DNA of 64,000 nt, from contig JAJFPB010000002.1 in NCBI GenBank assembly GCA_020881915.1, forward strand, positions 2,852,001-2,916,000. Reading direction: 5' to 3'. Under the pieces are notes generated by a model, which was given only the letters and a program-made list of their open reading frames with translations, was not told the origin of the DNA and did not search any database. A program made the translations under genes and the position numbers. Shown here in pieces: positions 45,367 through 55,596 of this stretch. Position 1 is the stretch's first letter. Every line of letters starts with the position of its first letter. The DNA is from Paramyrothecium sp. XJ0827. Its lineage: Eukaryota; Ascomycota; Sordariomycetes; Hypocreales; Stachybotryaceae.

Positions 45367-47166
45367 TTATGAGGCAGGTTCCGCGGTGCTTGCTTCTTCT
45401 GCCGACTCCTCAACTCTGTTCAGTATAGCAACGCCTTCGACATGCCCAGTTTGAGGGAAGAAGTCGAAGCCGCGCAGGCTCTCGAGCGCGTAGCGCTTCC
45501 CCTCGCCCTCGCCCCTGACGAGGACGCCCACGTCCCTAGCCTGGGTGTGGACGTTGCACGAGACGTAGACGACGCGCTTGGGGCCGAAGTTGCGGAGCTG
45601 GGCGAGGAAGTCGGCGTCGCAGCCCTTGCGCGGGGGGTCGAGGACGACGACGGTCTCGTCCGGGTCGTAGCGGACGGCGCCGAACAACTGGCGGGCGTCG
45701 GCGGCAATGAAGCTGCAGCGGTCCTCGCCGAGGCCGTTGAGGGCGGCGTTGCGGCGGGCGTAGGCGATGGAGTCGGCGGCGATGTCGATGCCGATGGAGT
45801 GCTGGAAGACGGAGGAGAGGGTGATTGTGAAGAGGCCGGAGCCGGAGTAGGCGTCGATGAGGTACTTGATGGACTTGGTGTCGGTGGTGGATGAGGATGA
45901 GGGAGGTAGGATGTGATCTCGGATGTATGCTGTGAACGAGGGGAGGATGGAGTTGTTGTTTTGGAAGAAGGAGCCGGCGGGGTTGGTGAAGATGTAGTTA
46001 TCTATGTACTCGGTGGTAGTGGCCTTGGAGTCCGTCACGCATGTCTTGACGTCGACGAACTCGTCCGTCTCGGTCTTGACGGTGTAGGGCGGCAGCTCGC
46101 CCTTGGGCGCGTCCTCGCTGTCCTTGCTGTGGCGCTTGGTGTCCTCGCGCAGCAGGATGGTGGCGCCGCGCTCGTACTTCTTGTACTCGAGCTTCATGCG
46201 CTCGCGCTCTCGGGCCATGCCGCCGCGGACGGCGGCGGTGCCGATGGGGCAGTCCTCGATGTCGATGACGCGGCGGCGGCCCTTGAACATGAAGCCGATG
46301 TCCGGGCACGCGGGGAAGGGGACGTTGGGGTTCTTGCCGCGCTTGCTGGGGCGGAAGCCCGGCGGGCCGTCGAAGTGCGGCGTCAGCTTGGTGCGGTAGC
46401 CGTACTGCAGGGGGCTGCCGATGGTCTCGCCGACGGCGGGCACGAGGGCCGGGTCCAGGTTGGAGAAGTTGGCAAAGGCCTTCTCGACGATGCGGCGCTT
46501 GAGGCGCAGCTGCTCGGCGTAGTCGAGCATCTGGAACTGGCAGCCGCCGCAGGCGGCGAAGTAGCGGCAGGAGATGCGCGAGTCGTCGCGCAGCGGCGAG
46601 GGCTTGGCGACGGAGACGAAGTCGGCGAGCGTCTGCTTCTCGCGGCGCAGGTGGCGGAAGACCTTGACCCGCGCCGTGTCGCCGGGCACGGTGAAGGGCA
46701 CGACGTAGACCTGGTCGGAGCCCTTGCGCATGGCGAGGCCGTCGCCGGTGGAGGAGAGCTCGAGCACCTCGACCTCGGTCTCGGTGCCCTCCTCGGGGAG
46801 GTCCTCCTCGGCGGGATCCTGGCCGCCGGCCTCTGCCTTGCGTGAGGCGAGCAGCGCCTCAATGTCGTACTTGAGGACCTCTTCGGTGGAGCCCTCGGTG
46901 ATGTTGCGCTCCCTCTTGGTCCGGGGCTTCTTCTGCTTCCAGTTCTGGTTCTGGCCCTGGTTTTTGTTCTGGAAGGGCCTCTTGGGGGCCCTGACGGCGT
47001 GCTCGGAGGCCGGCGTGGCCGTGTGAGGGTTCGGCGTCGACGCCATGGTGGTGAGTCTGCGCGTAGATGTGATGAAGAGGCGTGCCAGCGGTGGTGGTGG
47101 TGGTTGTGGTTGTGAGACGGCTGATAGAACCCTGAAGTGTGTCCTCACGGATCGGGACAACCACAT
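45367..47166 (-). CDS. trm2: tRNA (uracil-54-C5)-methyltransferase Trm2
   Basis: A single exon of 599 residues from the ATG at 47166; a second in-frame ATG at 47046 (Met41) gives 559. An N-terminal TRAM-like region (VEVLELSSTGDGLAMRKGSD to about residue 175) is followed by a cysteine group like the RumA/TrmA iron-sulfur site (CRYFAACGGCQFQ). The methyltransferase domain has DAYSGSGLFTI (SAM motif I), VVVLDPPRKGCDADF and the catalytic Cys537 in VYVSCNVHTQARD, ending TGHVEGVAILNR. It makes m5U54 (ribothymidine) in the T-loop. The first 40 residues have no Asp/Glu and several Arg/Ser, which looks like a mitochondrial presequence. G/C-rich third positions create long false frames on the other strand. 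Confidence 0.94.
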   Translation of the reverse strand: MWLSRSVRTHFRVLSAVSQPQPPPPPLARLFITSTRRLTTMASTPNPHTATPASEHAVRAPKRPFQNKNQGQNQNWKQKKPRTKRERNITEGSTEEVLKYDIEALLASRKAEAGGQDPAEEDLPEEGTETEVEVLELSSTGDGLAMRKGSDQVYVVPFTVPGDTARVKVFRHLRREKQTLADFVSVAKPSPLRDDSRISCRYFAACGGCQFQMLDYAEQLRLKRRIVEKAFANFSNLDPALVPAVGETIGSPLQYGYRTKLTPHFDGPPGFRPSKRGKNPNVPFPACPDIGFMFKGRRRVIDIEDCPIGTAAVRGGMARERERMKLEYKKYERGATILLREDTKRHSKDSEDAPKGELPPYTVKTETDEFVDVKTCVTDSKATTTEYIDNYIFTNPAGSFFQNNNSILPSFTAYIRDHILPPSSSSTTDTKSIKYLIDAYSGSGLFTITLSSVFQHSIGIDIAADSIAYARRNAALNGLGEDRCSFIAADARQLFGAVRYDPDETVVVLDPPRKGCDADFLAQLRNFGPKRVVYVSCNVHTQARDVGVLVRGEGEGKRYALESLRGFDFFPQTGHVEGVAILNRVEESAEEASTAEPAS

Positions 47167-48008
47167 TGACGCTCCCTCACAGTCCTCTTATCTCCAAGCG
47201 ATGGTCGGGTCTGGCCTCTCACCTGCCTATCACGAAAGGGACATGAAAATGAGATGCAATCGATCCTGCGAGCTGGTGGTATAAGAGCCCCATGTGAGAC
47301 TGTCAATTGGAAGTTTTGTCGACTTTTTTCGCAAATGGCCGTGCGCTGATTGGCCGGGACCAGGGCCTACGGGTATGCGCCTAAACAGACAGCGCGCGCC
47401 GAGGGACGGGCACCGGAGTTCTTGTAACGGGGAGCCATTTCTTTTTTTGCTTCCGTTTCAGTATGGTAAGGTACGTACCCTTCCTCCTTTGGTACGGGGC
47501 CTGGTGGAGCCCGACCTGCGGACCAGGAGAGATGTCTGAGAGCGGTCAACGTGTGTGTGATTTCCTAGTGCCATTGCTAATCGGCGCTTCGGCTCGTCGG
47601 GTTGGCTGAAGGAACAAGGGGGGGGGGGGCCTGGCGAGATACGGGCAACCGAAGTAGGCTGGTCATCGACATGCCCCCCGACAGGAGGGTCATGAGAGCC
47701 TTTAGTGTCCGCAAGTCACCACGTGGAATGATAAGGATGCATCGTTTTTAGACATTTCCTTTTTTCTTTCTTTCTCGTATCTTCATATTTAGACCTCTTT
47801 GATACCTTTTGGGTTGATTCTTTTATTTTCTTTCTGCACGGTTCATCGGGTCACGGTCCGGTCCGGCGTTCGGTTGGGGGGGACATCCAAGACAAGTCGT
47901 TTGAGCGATCACGGAGAGTTTCTGAAACCATATGAACCGCTGTTAAGGGGAAAGCAAAGGACAAGGAGGTTTCCCGTTGTAGACGTTTTCCGCCATCACG
48001 CTGCGACC
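47167..48008. other. Divergent promoter region (TRM2 / GGT)
   Basis: Non-coding. Contains a run of 12 G at 47618-47629 and a C/T-rich stretch at about 47755-47785. The frame upstream of 48009 is open to about 47799 but lacks coding character. Confidence 0.5.
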
Positions 48009-50178
48009 ATGCCGGCGCTACATCTTGCCGGAGTCCCTCGCATGCTGGGGTCGTTGCTGCTGCTGGTGCTGCTCCACCACCGGCCGGCCGGAGCCAGCGT
48101 CATCCCGGAATGGGTCTTTGACGGCGGATCGGGCGGACGCCTTGGCGCCGTGGCCAGCGAGGCCATGGAGTGCACGGCGATAGGCGCGGACCTGCTGAAA
48201 CGAGGTGTACGAAGAACCTCCCACCTCCCTTGATGTGGAAAAGACGTCTGCTAACATGACCCGCTCACCAGGGCAACGCCATCGATGCCATGGTCGGCAC
48301 GACGTTCTGCGTCGGCACCATTGGCATGTACCACTCAGGCATCGGCGGCGGCGGCTTCGTCCTGGTCCGCGATGCCCAGGGCAAGTATGAGGCCGTGGAC
48401 TTTAGGGAGTCCGCCCCGGCTGCTGCGTACGAGGACATGTACAAGGGCAACGTCAACGGGAGCATCTACGGCGGCCTGGCGGTCGGCGTGCCCAGCGAGG
48501 TCCGCGGCCTGGAGTACATACACTCCAAGTACGGCGTACGTCCCTCGCAAGTCCTCAACCCGTGTTATGCTTGGCCTGATACTGAGCTTGGAGATGTAGG
48601 CCCTTCCGTGGAAGCAGGTGATGGCGGGTGCCATACATGTGGCCCGCAACGGATTCAGGGGCAGGTCTTCGCCCGTTGTTCTACGCGTAAAACCCACAAA
48701 GACTGACCGTCACCTTTAGTCTCCAAAGACCTCGTTCGATACGTGGACGCCGCAGTCGGTGGGCACAAGCGCAACTTCCTGCTCGAAGATCCCGAGTGGG
48801 CTGAGGACTTCGCGCCAAACGGTACGTTGGGCACGCCGCCCGCCTTTCCTCGCGAGTATTTGAGCTAAGTCGGTTCCGCAGGAACTCTGGTCAAGCTGGG
48901 AGATATCATGACGCGCAAGCGGTATGCCGAGTAAGTGGATGGCCACGCCGTGGAGGAGACGCGGGGCTCCGACTAATACGTTCGCAGCACGTTGGAGAAG
49001 ATTGCAAACGAAGGCCCAGACGTCTTCTACACCGGCCCCATAGGTCAGACTCCTTGCCTCCCTCCTCTACAGAAGCATGATGTATGGGCACCTTGCTGAA
49101 CTCCCTCCCCAGCCGAATCAATGGTCGCCACGGTCCAGAAGTTCAACGGAACCCTCACCACAGACGACCTCAAGAACTACCGGGTCACCCACGGGCCCGC
49201 CCTCAACATCTCCTACCGCGGCCTGGACGTCTACGGCATCGGCTCGCCCGCAGGCGGCGCCGTCTGCCTCAGCATCCTCAAGACCATGGAGCAGTACGAC
49301 GCGCGGGACTGGCTGCGCGACGGGAACCTCACCGTCCACCGCTTCACCGAGGCCATGCGCTTCGCCTACGGCGCGCGCGTCGAGCTCGGCGACCCGGCCT
49401 TCGTCAAGGGCGTGGGCGGCGTCGAGGCCGCCATCATCGGCGAGGAGGCGGCCAAGGACATCCGCGGCCGCATCCGGGACCACCACACCCTCCCCGTCGA
49501 CCGGTACAACCCCCGGAACCTCTTCACGAGCGAGGGCCACGGCACGTCGCACATCGTCACCGCGGACAGGTCCGGGATGGCGGCCTCCCTGACGACGACC
49601 GTCAACCTCCTGTTCGGGGCGCAGCTGATGGATCCGTCGACGGGAATCATCCTGTGAGTCCCGCCGTAGTATCCGCACCGACCGGCTCGACCACTGACCA
49701 TGTCTCATGCAGAAACAACGAGATGAATGACTTCTCCATCCCCAACGTCCGCAACGAATTTGGCTTCGAGCCCTCCGCCGCCAACTTCATCCGCCCCTAC
49801 AAGCGCCCGCTCTCCTCCATCACGCCCATCATCGCCGCCTACCCGAACGGCACCCTCTACGCCGTCCTCGGCGCCGCCGGCGGCTCCCGCATCATCTCCT
49901 CCATCGCCCTGACCTTCTGGCACCTCAACGAGCACTCCATGACCATGCACCAGGCCCTCCGCGAGCCGCGCCTCCACGACCAGCTGATCCCCAACTACGT
50001 CATGGCTGAGTACTCGGTCAACAATGCCACCGTGCAGAGCCTGATAGAGAGGGGCCACAACATCACATGGGTCAGGGAGGGTTTGAGCAGCGTCCAGGGC
50101 ATCAGGAGGCTAGCCGACGGGTTGTTCGAGCCCGCCAGCGAGCCACGCCAGCAGAACAGCGGAGCTCTATCTGTGTAG
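48009..50178 (+). CDS. Gamma-glutamyltranspeptidase (secreted or membrane-anchored)
   Basis: Eight exons, join(48009..48206, 48272..48535, 48600..48660, 48720..48821, 48882..48930, 48988..49043, 49113..49653, 49713..50178), giving 578 residues. A hydrophobic N-terminus (MLGSLLLLVLLHH) acts as signal peptide or anchor. Family motifs follow: KRGGNAIDAMVGTTFCVG, GIGGGGFVLV, VDFRESAPAAA and VPSEVRGLEY. The autocatalytic site is Thr388 in SEGHGTSHIVTADRSG, which separates large and small subunits. The beta part shows LNNEMNDFS and GAAGGSRIISSIAL. The enzyme starts extracellular glutathione breakdown by transferring or hydrolysing the gamma-glutamyl group. The intron after exon 3 appears to be GC-AG: only that donor keeps the frame into SKDLVRYVD. 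Catalytic exons are strongly G/C-biased. Confidence 0.94.
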
Positions 50179-50460
50179 ACTTGAAGTCGAGCACAAGCCC
50201 GACCACCTAGCGATTATGAATCTGGTTACTTTCGTTTTGGTTATTCAGGCATTGCAGTGGCGTCAAGACATTGTTATATCGCTTTGTCACCACTATTTTC
50301 CTGGCTGATGCATTGTCAGGAAGGCCTAAGAAGCCATTTGTTGATCAATTCACCCTAATATCCCAGCGCTCTTGACATCTATACCGTTGAGAAGGAAGAA
50401 CCTAAATGTTGGGAAAAGGGGTATCTATTTCGTCTATACCGCATTCAAGACAACCAATCA

Positions 50461-52273
50461 TTACTTTCGTAGTGCCACCAATCGCTCTGTCTCCTCCAAC
50501 CACTTGGTTGCAAACTCCTCCTCTGTAAATCGCTTCGCTGACTGTCGAGCTCGCTTCCGAACCGCGAGCGGATCAGGCAGCGATAGAGCTTTCTCAAAGC
50601 CCTCGGCGAATTCTTGAGGGCTCGTCGCGTGGAAGCCTGCAAACGTTCAGTTAGATCTGTTACCCATGAGAATGGGTTGGGGCGCGTACCTGTTGGCTGA
50701 CCGTCAACCTCAACCACAATATCTAGCTTAGGACCGCCGCTGTTGTGAACCACGGAAATGAGCCCGGCCGCTTGATACTCCACCACGCCGATACCGAAAT
50801 GCTCGTTCCACATGCCGTTGACACCGACAGATGCTTTCCTGAGCCACTCAAGGATCTCGGGCCACGAAGCGTCAAGATGGAAATCCACACGTTCTTTGAT
50901 GGACAGCTCGTTGGCGAGCAGTCTCAGCTGATACACCCTCTTGGAATCATGATCGTCGCGCACACTTCCAATGAGCACTAACCTAGCCTTGTTGCTCGCC
51001 TTGCTTTTCGTTTTGATGAACTCGGCGAAGGACTGAAGAATGAGCTGGTGGTTCTTCTCAGGTCGGAACTGTGCGATGTAGACAATGATCGGACCTCGCT
51101 TCTTCTCACTCTCCTCCGACACTTCTACTTCTTCCTCCATTTCGCGCACTGCGACCGGTGGATACACAACGCTGATGGGCGATTTTCTCGGCTTGCCTTC
51201 ACGATTAGGACCCCATAGTTTTTTAATGTGAGTTTGCGTCCACGTTGAGTTGGTCATCACAACATCAACGGAGGCACCGACCCATGAATATAGAAGTGCA
51301 AACTGTTGCCAGTAGAACTTCTTGACCGCACCTCTTGCACCGGTGCCCTTTCCCGCGTTCACCCCCTGTCCGCCAACAGCAGACGAGGGATCAAGCGATT
51401 CAAGCATGTCCGTCGAGATAGTTGGATAGTGAACGTAGGCACCGGTAGGAACCGAGGGAAACAAGAGCTTGCAAAGGCCGAGCGCGAAGGCATAGCCCAT
51501 GGTGTCGATAAAGATGTCGGGGACAAGCAAGGAGAACGCGTCCCAGGCCAAAATCATGGATCCTAGAGATTGACCCAGCAACGTGAACTGAGGCCACGTA
51601 GAAGCCAACACCCAGTGCCGCTTGGAAAGATAAAGGAAGGTGATGGTGGGTGCATGGAGGTGTATGTTGAATCGATTCTGCAATTGTGTAAGCATGGCAT
51701 GTCCAGTGCCGGGTTGAGTCGAGACGTCATACTTGGACTCGGGCTAGAATGGCGTCTTTGGTTACATCGTGGTCGCCCGTGTATACGACGCATTTCGCCT
51801 TGGGCCACCGTAACTGTGTCGCTCGAATCGCGGCCCAGAGGACTCGCTCCCCGCCGCCGCCAGCGTTGCTGCCAAGTGTTAGGACGCGCATCGAGGGTCT
51901 TGAGGGCAGCAACTCACCAGAACGGGTGGAAGAAGCCGACGATCCCATCCCAATCCTTCTGCGTGCTCTTACGCTCACTCAGAGCCTGGATGGCCTGCCA
52001 CTGCTCGCCCAGGTCGCTTGCAGCACCGGCCTTCCGTTCCCGGTGCTTCCTATCGTCTTCGTCCATGAGCGTCTTCAGGTGGGCTCGTCGACCGTCCGTT
52101 TTCTTGCGCAAGGTCCAGCCCAGAGCAGAGCCTATCAGCCTCGCGATCTTGGGTGCACTCCAGAGGAACAGCAGTGGCGCCAAAATGAGGAGAGGTGTCG
52201 TCACGTAGGCCGTAGTATTGCTCGACGAAGGCCCATCGTGGAGCGGCGGCGGCGCCGTTTGATCCACGGCCAT
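50461..52273 (-). CDS. alg11: Alg11 alpha-1,2-mannosyltransferase
   Basis: Four exons, complement(50461..50636, 50690..51677, 51733..51868, 51918..52273), giving 551 residues. The N-terminal membrane segment ([17 protein letters not shown], about residues 25-41) is followed by the family signature [20 protein letters not shown] across intron 1. The GT4 half shows [35 protein letters not shown] and [20 protein letters not shown]. Intron 3 splits the Gly codon of [15 protein letters not shown]. Alg11 adds the fourth and fifth mannoses to dolichol-linked Man3GlcNAc2 on the cytosolic face of the ER using GDP-mannose. I chose the ATG at 52273; the codon 21 bases upstream in this frame is only TTG. 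Confidence 0.96.
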
Positions 52274-53201
52274 TGCGTATAGATACTGTTGCAAACACGA
52301 ACGAGGGACAGTGTAGGATACAAAAGCCAGCGAAGCGAACGATTGGCGGGCGGGTTAGAATCTGGCTTCGGGTGCCGCGGGCTTGAGAAGCTAGCTAAAT
52401 ATCATGGTTATTGGAAGGAAAGGGCGTGCGAGAGTAGGAGAGGTTACCAGGTGGAGAGCTACAGAGAGCTAAAAGGTAAGGTGGGGGACCCGGTTGACGT
52501 AGAGGCTCAACCTCCGCGGTACCTTTACGAGGAGGGGAGAGGGGGGCGGGCCAATTTGAGAACAAATGGAAGGCAGCTGTCCTGGATTTTTAAGGGTCTT
52601 TTTCCAGTACGACCCACGGAAGTGGCACTAGACTTGTGGATGCGACGTCTGTTGCGCCATACCGTAGCCAATATGGCCCCAGGTGCCTTATGATAGTGGG
52701 TGTGAGTTGTGTCTAAAAGGCTGAACCGTACACCTGACTTGAGTGTGGTGCCTGAGCACAGTACTGACGTCTTAGGTACCTTGCCTGTAGGCACCGACAA
52801 CAGGCAGCGGGTGTGTTCCAGAAGGTGTTGACTCGGGGTTCCCCAAGGCGGAAAGTATAGTGCCCCGTACGGGCCTATCTGCGAGCCCTGGCCCCTGAAT
52901 CTTCGGGACTGGCATGTGCTCTGCAGTTGCAAGGGGCCAAAGTGTCCTGGTGTTACGGCTACGAACCGAGGACCCACTGTCAGCCGACCCTCTGGGATCA
53001 TGTCACTTCTATTCACTAACAAATCGTATCGACAGATGACTGAAATCTTCAACCGCCTGCCCTGCACCACCGTTTCCTGATGCGCCGCCTTCCATAAAGG
53101 CCCACCACCAATCACCTGGCTTCCGGGACTCGCATCTTGAGCAATCCATCTGACTCACTCAGGCGCTGAGTCCTGCGGGAGGCCCGCGGTGAGCCTTACC
53201 C
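52274..53201. other. Divergent promoter region (ALG11 / COX18)
   Basis: Non-coding. Includes a TTAGGTACCTTGCC tract near 52772-52786, one of the recurrent GGTACC motifs of this window. Confidence 0.5.
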
Positions 53202-54242
53202 ATGGCCTCCTTGATGCGCAGAGCGCCTGCAGCATTCGCGCCACACTCGCGAGTGCTGCATCGGCCGAGCCTGGCAGCCTCTCGAAAGGCCCTTCCTCTC
53301 CGCCGCAACTTTCACATCGGAGCGATAGGCGAGGCTGCCGGAGATGTTGTCAGATGGACAGCAGAGGGCCTCTCGTCTCTCCACGGCATGGGACTACCCT
53401 GGTATCTCTGCATTCCCTTAACAGCCGTGTGCGTCAACTTCACGCTTCGTCTACCGCTCCAGTACTATACCCGTCGCCTTGTGGTCAAGCAAATAAAGCT
53501 CAATCCATTGGTCATGGCTTGGGCATCGCGTCACCAGGCAGCCATTCCCATGGCGGAGCCTCACCTGCAAGGCATGAGGAACATGCGGATCGCTGGCAAG
53601 ATTGAAAAGTCCCGATCCCGCATCTACAAGGCATGGGGCATGCAGAGATGGAAGGTCTGGGCACCTTTGCTGGGGTTCTTCCCGTTTGTACTTGTCTCGG
53701 AGTCTCTAAGACGCCTCTCAGGCGCACCCGTCGGTGCCTTGAGCCATGCGCTCGGTTTGGGCAATGCTGGGTCTAGCTCATCCGACTCGGCAGGCTCTAG
53801 TGGTCTATTTGACGCGTCTTTGGCGCAAGGAGGTGGCCTCTGGTTTACGGATCTCACAGCCATGGATCCTTACTTCGCGTTGCCGGCGCTCTGCTCTGCC
53901 ATTCTTGCCCGGAACTCGTGGTTCAGAATGCCCACAGAGCGTCTCCGCGCTCTGCTATCTCTGGACAAGTCCGATGTCCCGGAACCCCCCATAGCTAAGA
54001 TTCGGAAGGCTTTCGGCAGGGCGCTCCTGGCAGTGCCCTTCTTTCCTCTGTTCTTTGCCGACATGCCCAGTGCTATTTTCTTGTACTGGGCCACTGCCTT
54101 CTCCCTTACGCAAGTGAACGAGCTTATACTTGACAAGTGCTTGGCGCTACCGAAAAAGACTGCAGAAAGAAGAAGACAACCTGTGCGGCAAGCCTTGCCT
54201 TTCTTAAGGGGAAGGGAAATTGACCCTGTTCAGAAAAAGTGA
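53202..54242 (+). CDS. cox18: Mitochondrial inner-membrane insertase Cox18 (Oxa1/YidC family)
   Basis: A single exon of 346 residues. The N-terminus is Arg/Ala/Ser-rich without acids for about 40 residues (MASLMRRAPAAFAPHSRVLH), a likely presequence. The insertase core starts LPWYLCIPLTAVCVNFTLRL, the conserved first membrane segment of Cox18. Further hydrophobic segments are WAPLLGFFPFVLVSESL, FALPALCSAILARN and a final FADMPSAIFLYWATAFSL. Cox18 exports the C-terminal tail of Cox2 and is needed for cytochrome oxidase assembly. Compared with Oxa1 it lacks the long C-terminal ribosome-binding coiled coil. It is divergent from ALG11 and convergent with PEP12 (161-base gap). Confidence 0.92.
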   Translation: MASLMRRAPAAFAPHSRVLHRPSLAASRKALPLRRNFHIGAIGEAAGDVVRWTAEGLSSLHGMGLPWYLCIPLTAVCVNFTLRLPLQYYTRRLVVKQIKLNPLVMAWASRHQAAIPMAEPHLQGMRNMRIAGKIEKSRSRIYKAWGMQRWKVWAPLLGFFPFVLVSESLRRLSGAPVGALSHALGLGNAGSSSSDSAGSSGLFDASLAQGGGLWFTDLTAMDPYFALPALCSAILARNSWFRMPTERLRALLSLDKSDVPEPPIAKIRKAFGRALLAVPFFPLFFADMPSAIFLYWATAFSLTQVNELILDKCLALPKKTAERRRQPVRQALPFLRGREIDPVQKK

Positions 54243-54404
54243 CCAATATATCGTTGGCCATTAGGACTAGCGAGCTCGGCTGCGTCCCATAGCTCATGTA
54301 CAAGAAGCCGGAGAAACTATCTCTGCGCACTTCCTACTTTACAAATACCCAATAGACGCCTCCATGTAGTTATAATAAAGCATTCGCATCCACAAAGCCC
54401 CCTT

Positions 54405-55252
54405 CTAATCAAGGAAAATCGCGAGTAGAACAATCGTCAAGATAACCGCCAAGATCAGAAGCAGACAGCAGCTCTTGTTACGGGCAGCCTTCTGGTACCT
54501 TGCTGCTTGTCGGTTCTCGATGTCTGCTTGGCGGGTGTCGGTTCGCACGTTCTCGACATTGTCTTCGATGGATCCCAGCTGCTCTCCTTGCTCGGTGACG
54601 ATCTGCGCCACCTGCCTGAACAGGACGTTCAGGTCTCCCACTCCCTGCTCGATGTTACGGATTTCCTCCTCGCGCTCGATGATAAGGGCCTCCTGGAAGT
54701 CAACCTCGTCTTGCGGCGCGAGCTGCGACAGCTCCTGCTGTTGAAGTTGCTGCAGTTGAGCTCCTGAAGCCTCGTCACCGGGAGTTGACTCGGAATCGTG
54801 TGCCGCGCGAGCCGCCGTGACGGATGCGCGCTGCTTTTCTAGAGCGGTACGCTGCAGGCCCTGGAACTCTTGAAGTGCCGCCTGGAAGTCGCTCGACACT
54901 TTTGTCTGTTCGTATTTTTGTTGTTTCTAGAGGATGTGAGTATGTAACCGTTGCTGGGACCATCATGACGACATACCGACAAATCCTCCCAGGTCTGCAA
55001 CTTCTTAATGCCATCTCCGATCTCCTTGCAGATGTCGCGAGTCTTCTCCATCGAGCCATGCACTCGCTCCCGCAGGCGGGGTGTGTCTCTCTTTGTTCCC
55101 AATGCGCCGACATCGTTTGATAGCTTGCGGTTGCTGCTCAGTAAGGATTGCAGCTTGCTCTTGAGGTTGTAGAGCAGGTCCTGGAAGCCTGGGTCATCGC
55201 TGTAGCCGGCACGCCGACCGGACTCGAGGCTCGAAAGCTGGTCGTAGGACAT
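54405..55252 (-). CDS. pep12: Endosomal syntaxin Pep12 (Qa-SNARE)
   Basis: Two exons, complement(54405..54926, 54977..55252), giving 265 residues. The N-terminal three-helix Habc region covers about residues 20-125 (FQDLLYNLKSKLQSLLSSNR; VHGSMEKTRDICKEIGDGIK). The SNARE motif (ALIIEREEEIRNIEQGVGDL and on) contains the zero-layer Gln at about residue 205 (TEQGEQ). A C-terminal anchor (CCLLLILAVILTIVLLAIFL) ends the protein. The splice join KKLQTWEDLS-KQQKYEQTKV keeps the frame. Pep12 drives fusion at late endosomes with Vti1, also encoded in this window. It shares a 344-base bidirectional promoter with NDC1. Confidence 0.95.
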
Positions 55253-55596
55253 GTTGAATCAGGTTTGTAAATCGATCGCTTGCTGGCAAAAACAAAAGCA
55301 ACTCAGAATCCGATCGAGTTCCACGGTCGACGATGGGGTATGATGCAGTTGAAACAGGCACCCTGCTGGACGTTCTCGGCGCGTGGCTGAGGCGGGCCTC
55401 ATACGTAACGGGGTCGGAGATGCGGCGGCTGCACGCACGTCCCCGCTGACGCTATCTCCACGTGACCGAAGGCGTAACCCCTGCTCTATTCGGACAGGAG
55501 CTGTTGCTAGCTGGTGATTTTTATTTACAAACTGGACCCGGAGCGCGCAGCAACATCTCAGCATTTCCCAACGAGCTGGAGGATGCGTTTTGAAGA
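55253..55596. promoter_or_regulatory. Bidirectional promoter PEP12 / NDC1
   Basis: Only 344 bases separate the two start codons, so both promoters must overlap here. No clear TATA box seen on either side. Confidence 0.6.

Noticed and set aside
45913..46845. 310-codon frame opposite TRM2
   Set aside because: Antisense shadow with Val/Gly/Ala/Leu-rich composition, produced by codon bias on the true strand.
49084..49650. Arg/Pro/His-rich frame overlapping the gamma-glutamyltranspeptidase exon 7
   Set aside because: Out-of-frame reading of a G/C-biased exon. The other frame carries the catalytic GHGTSH motif.
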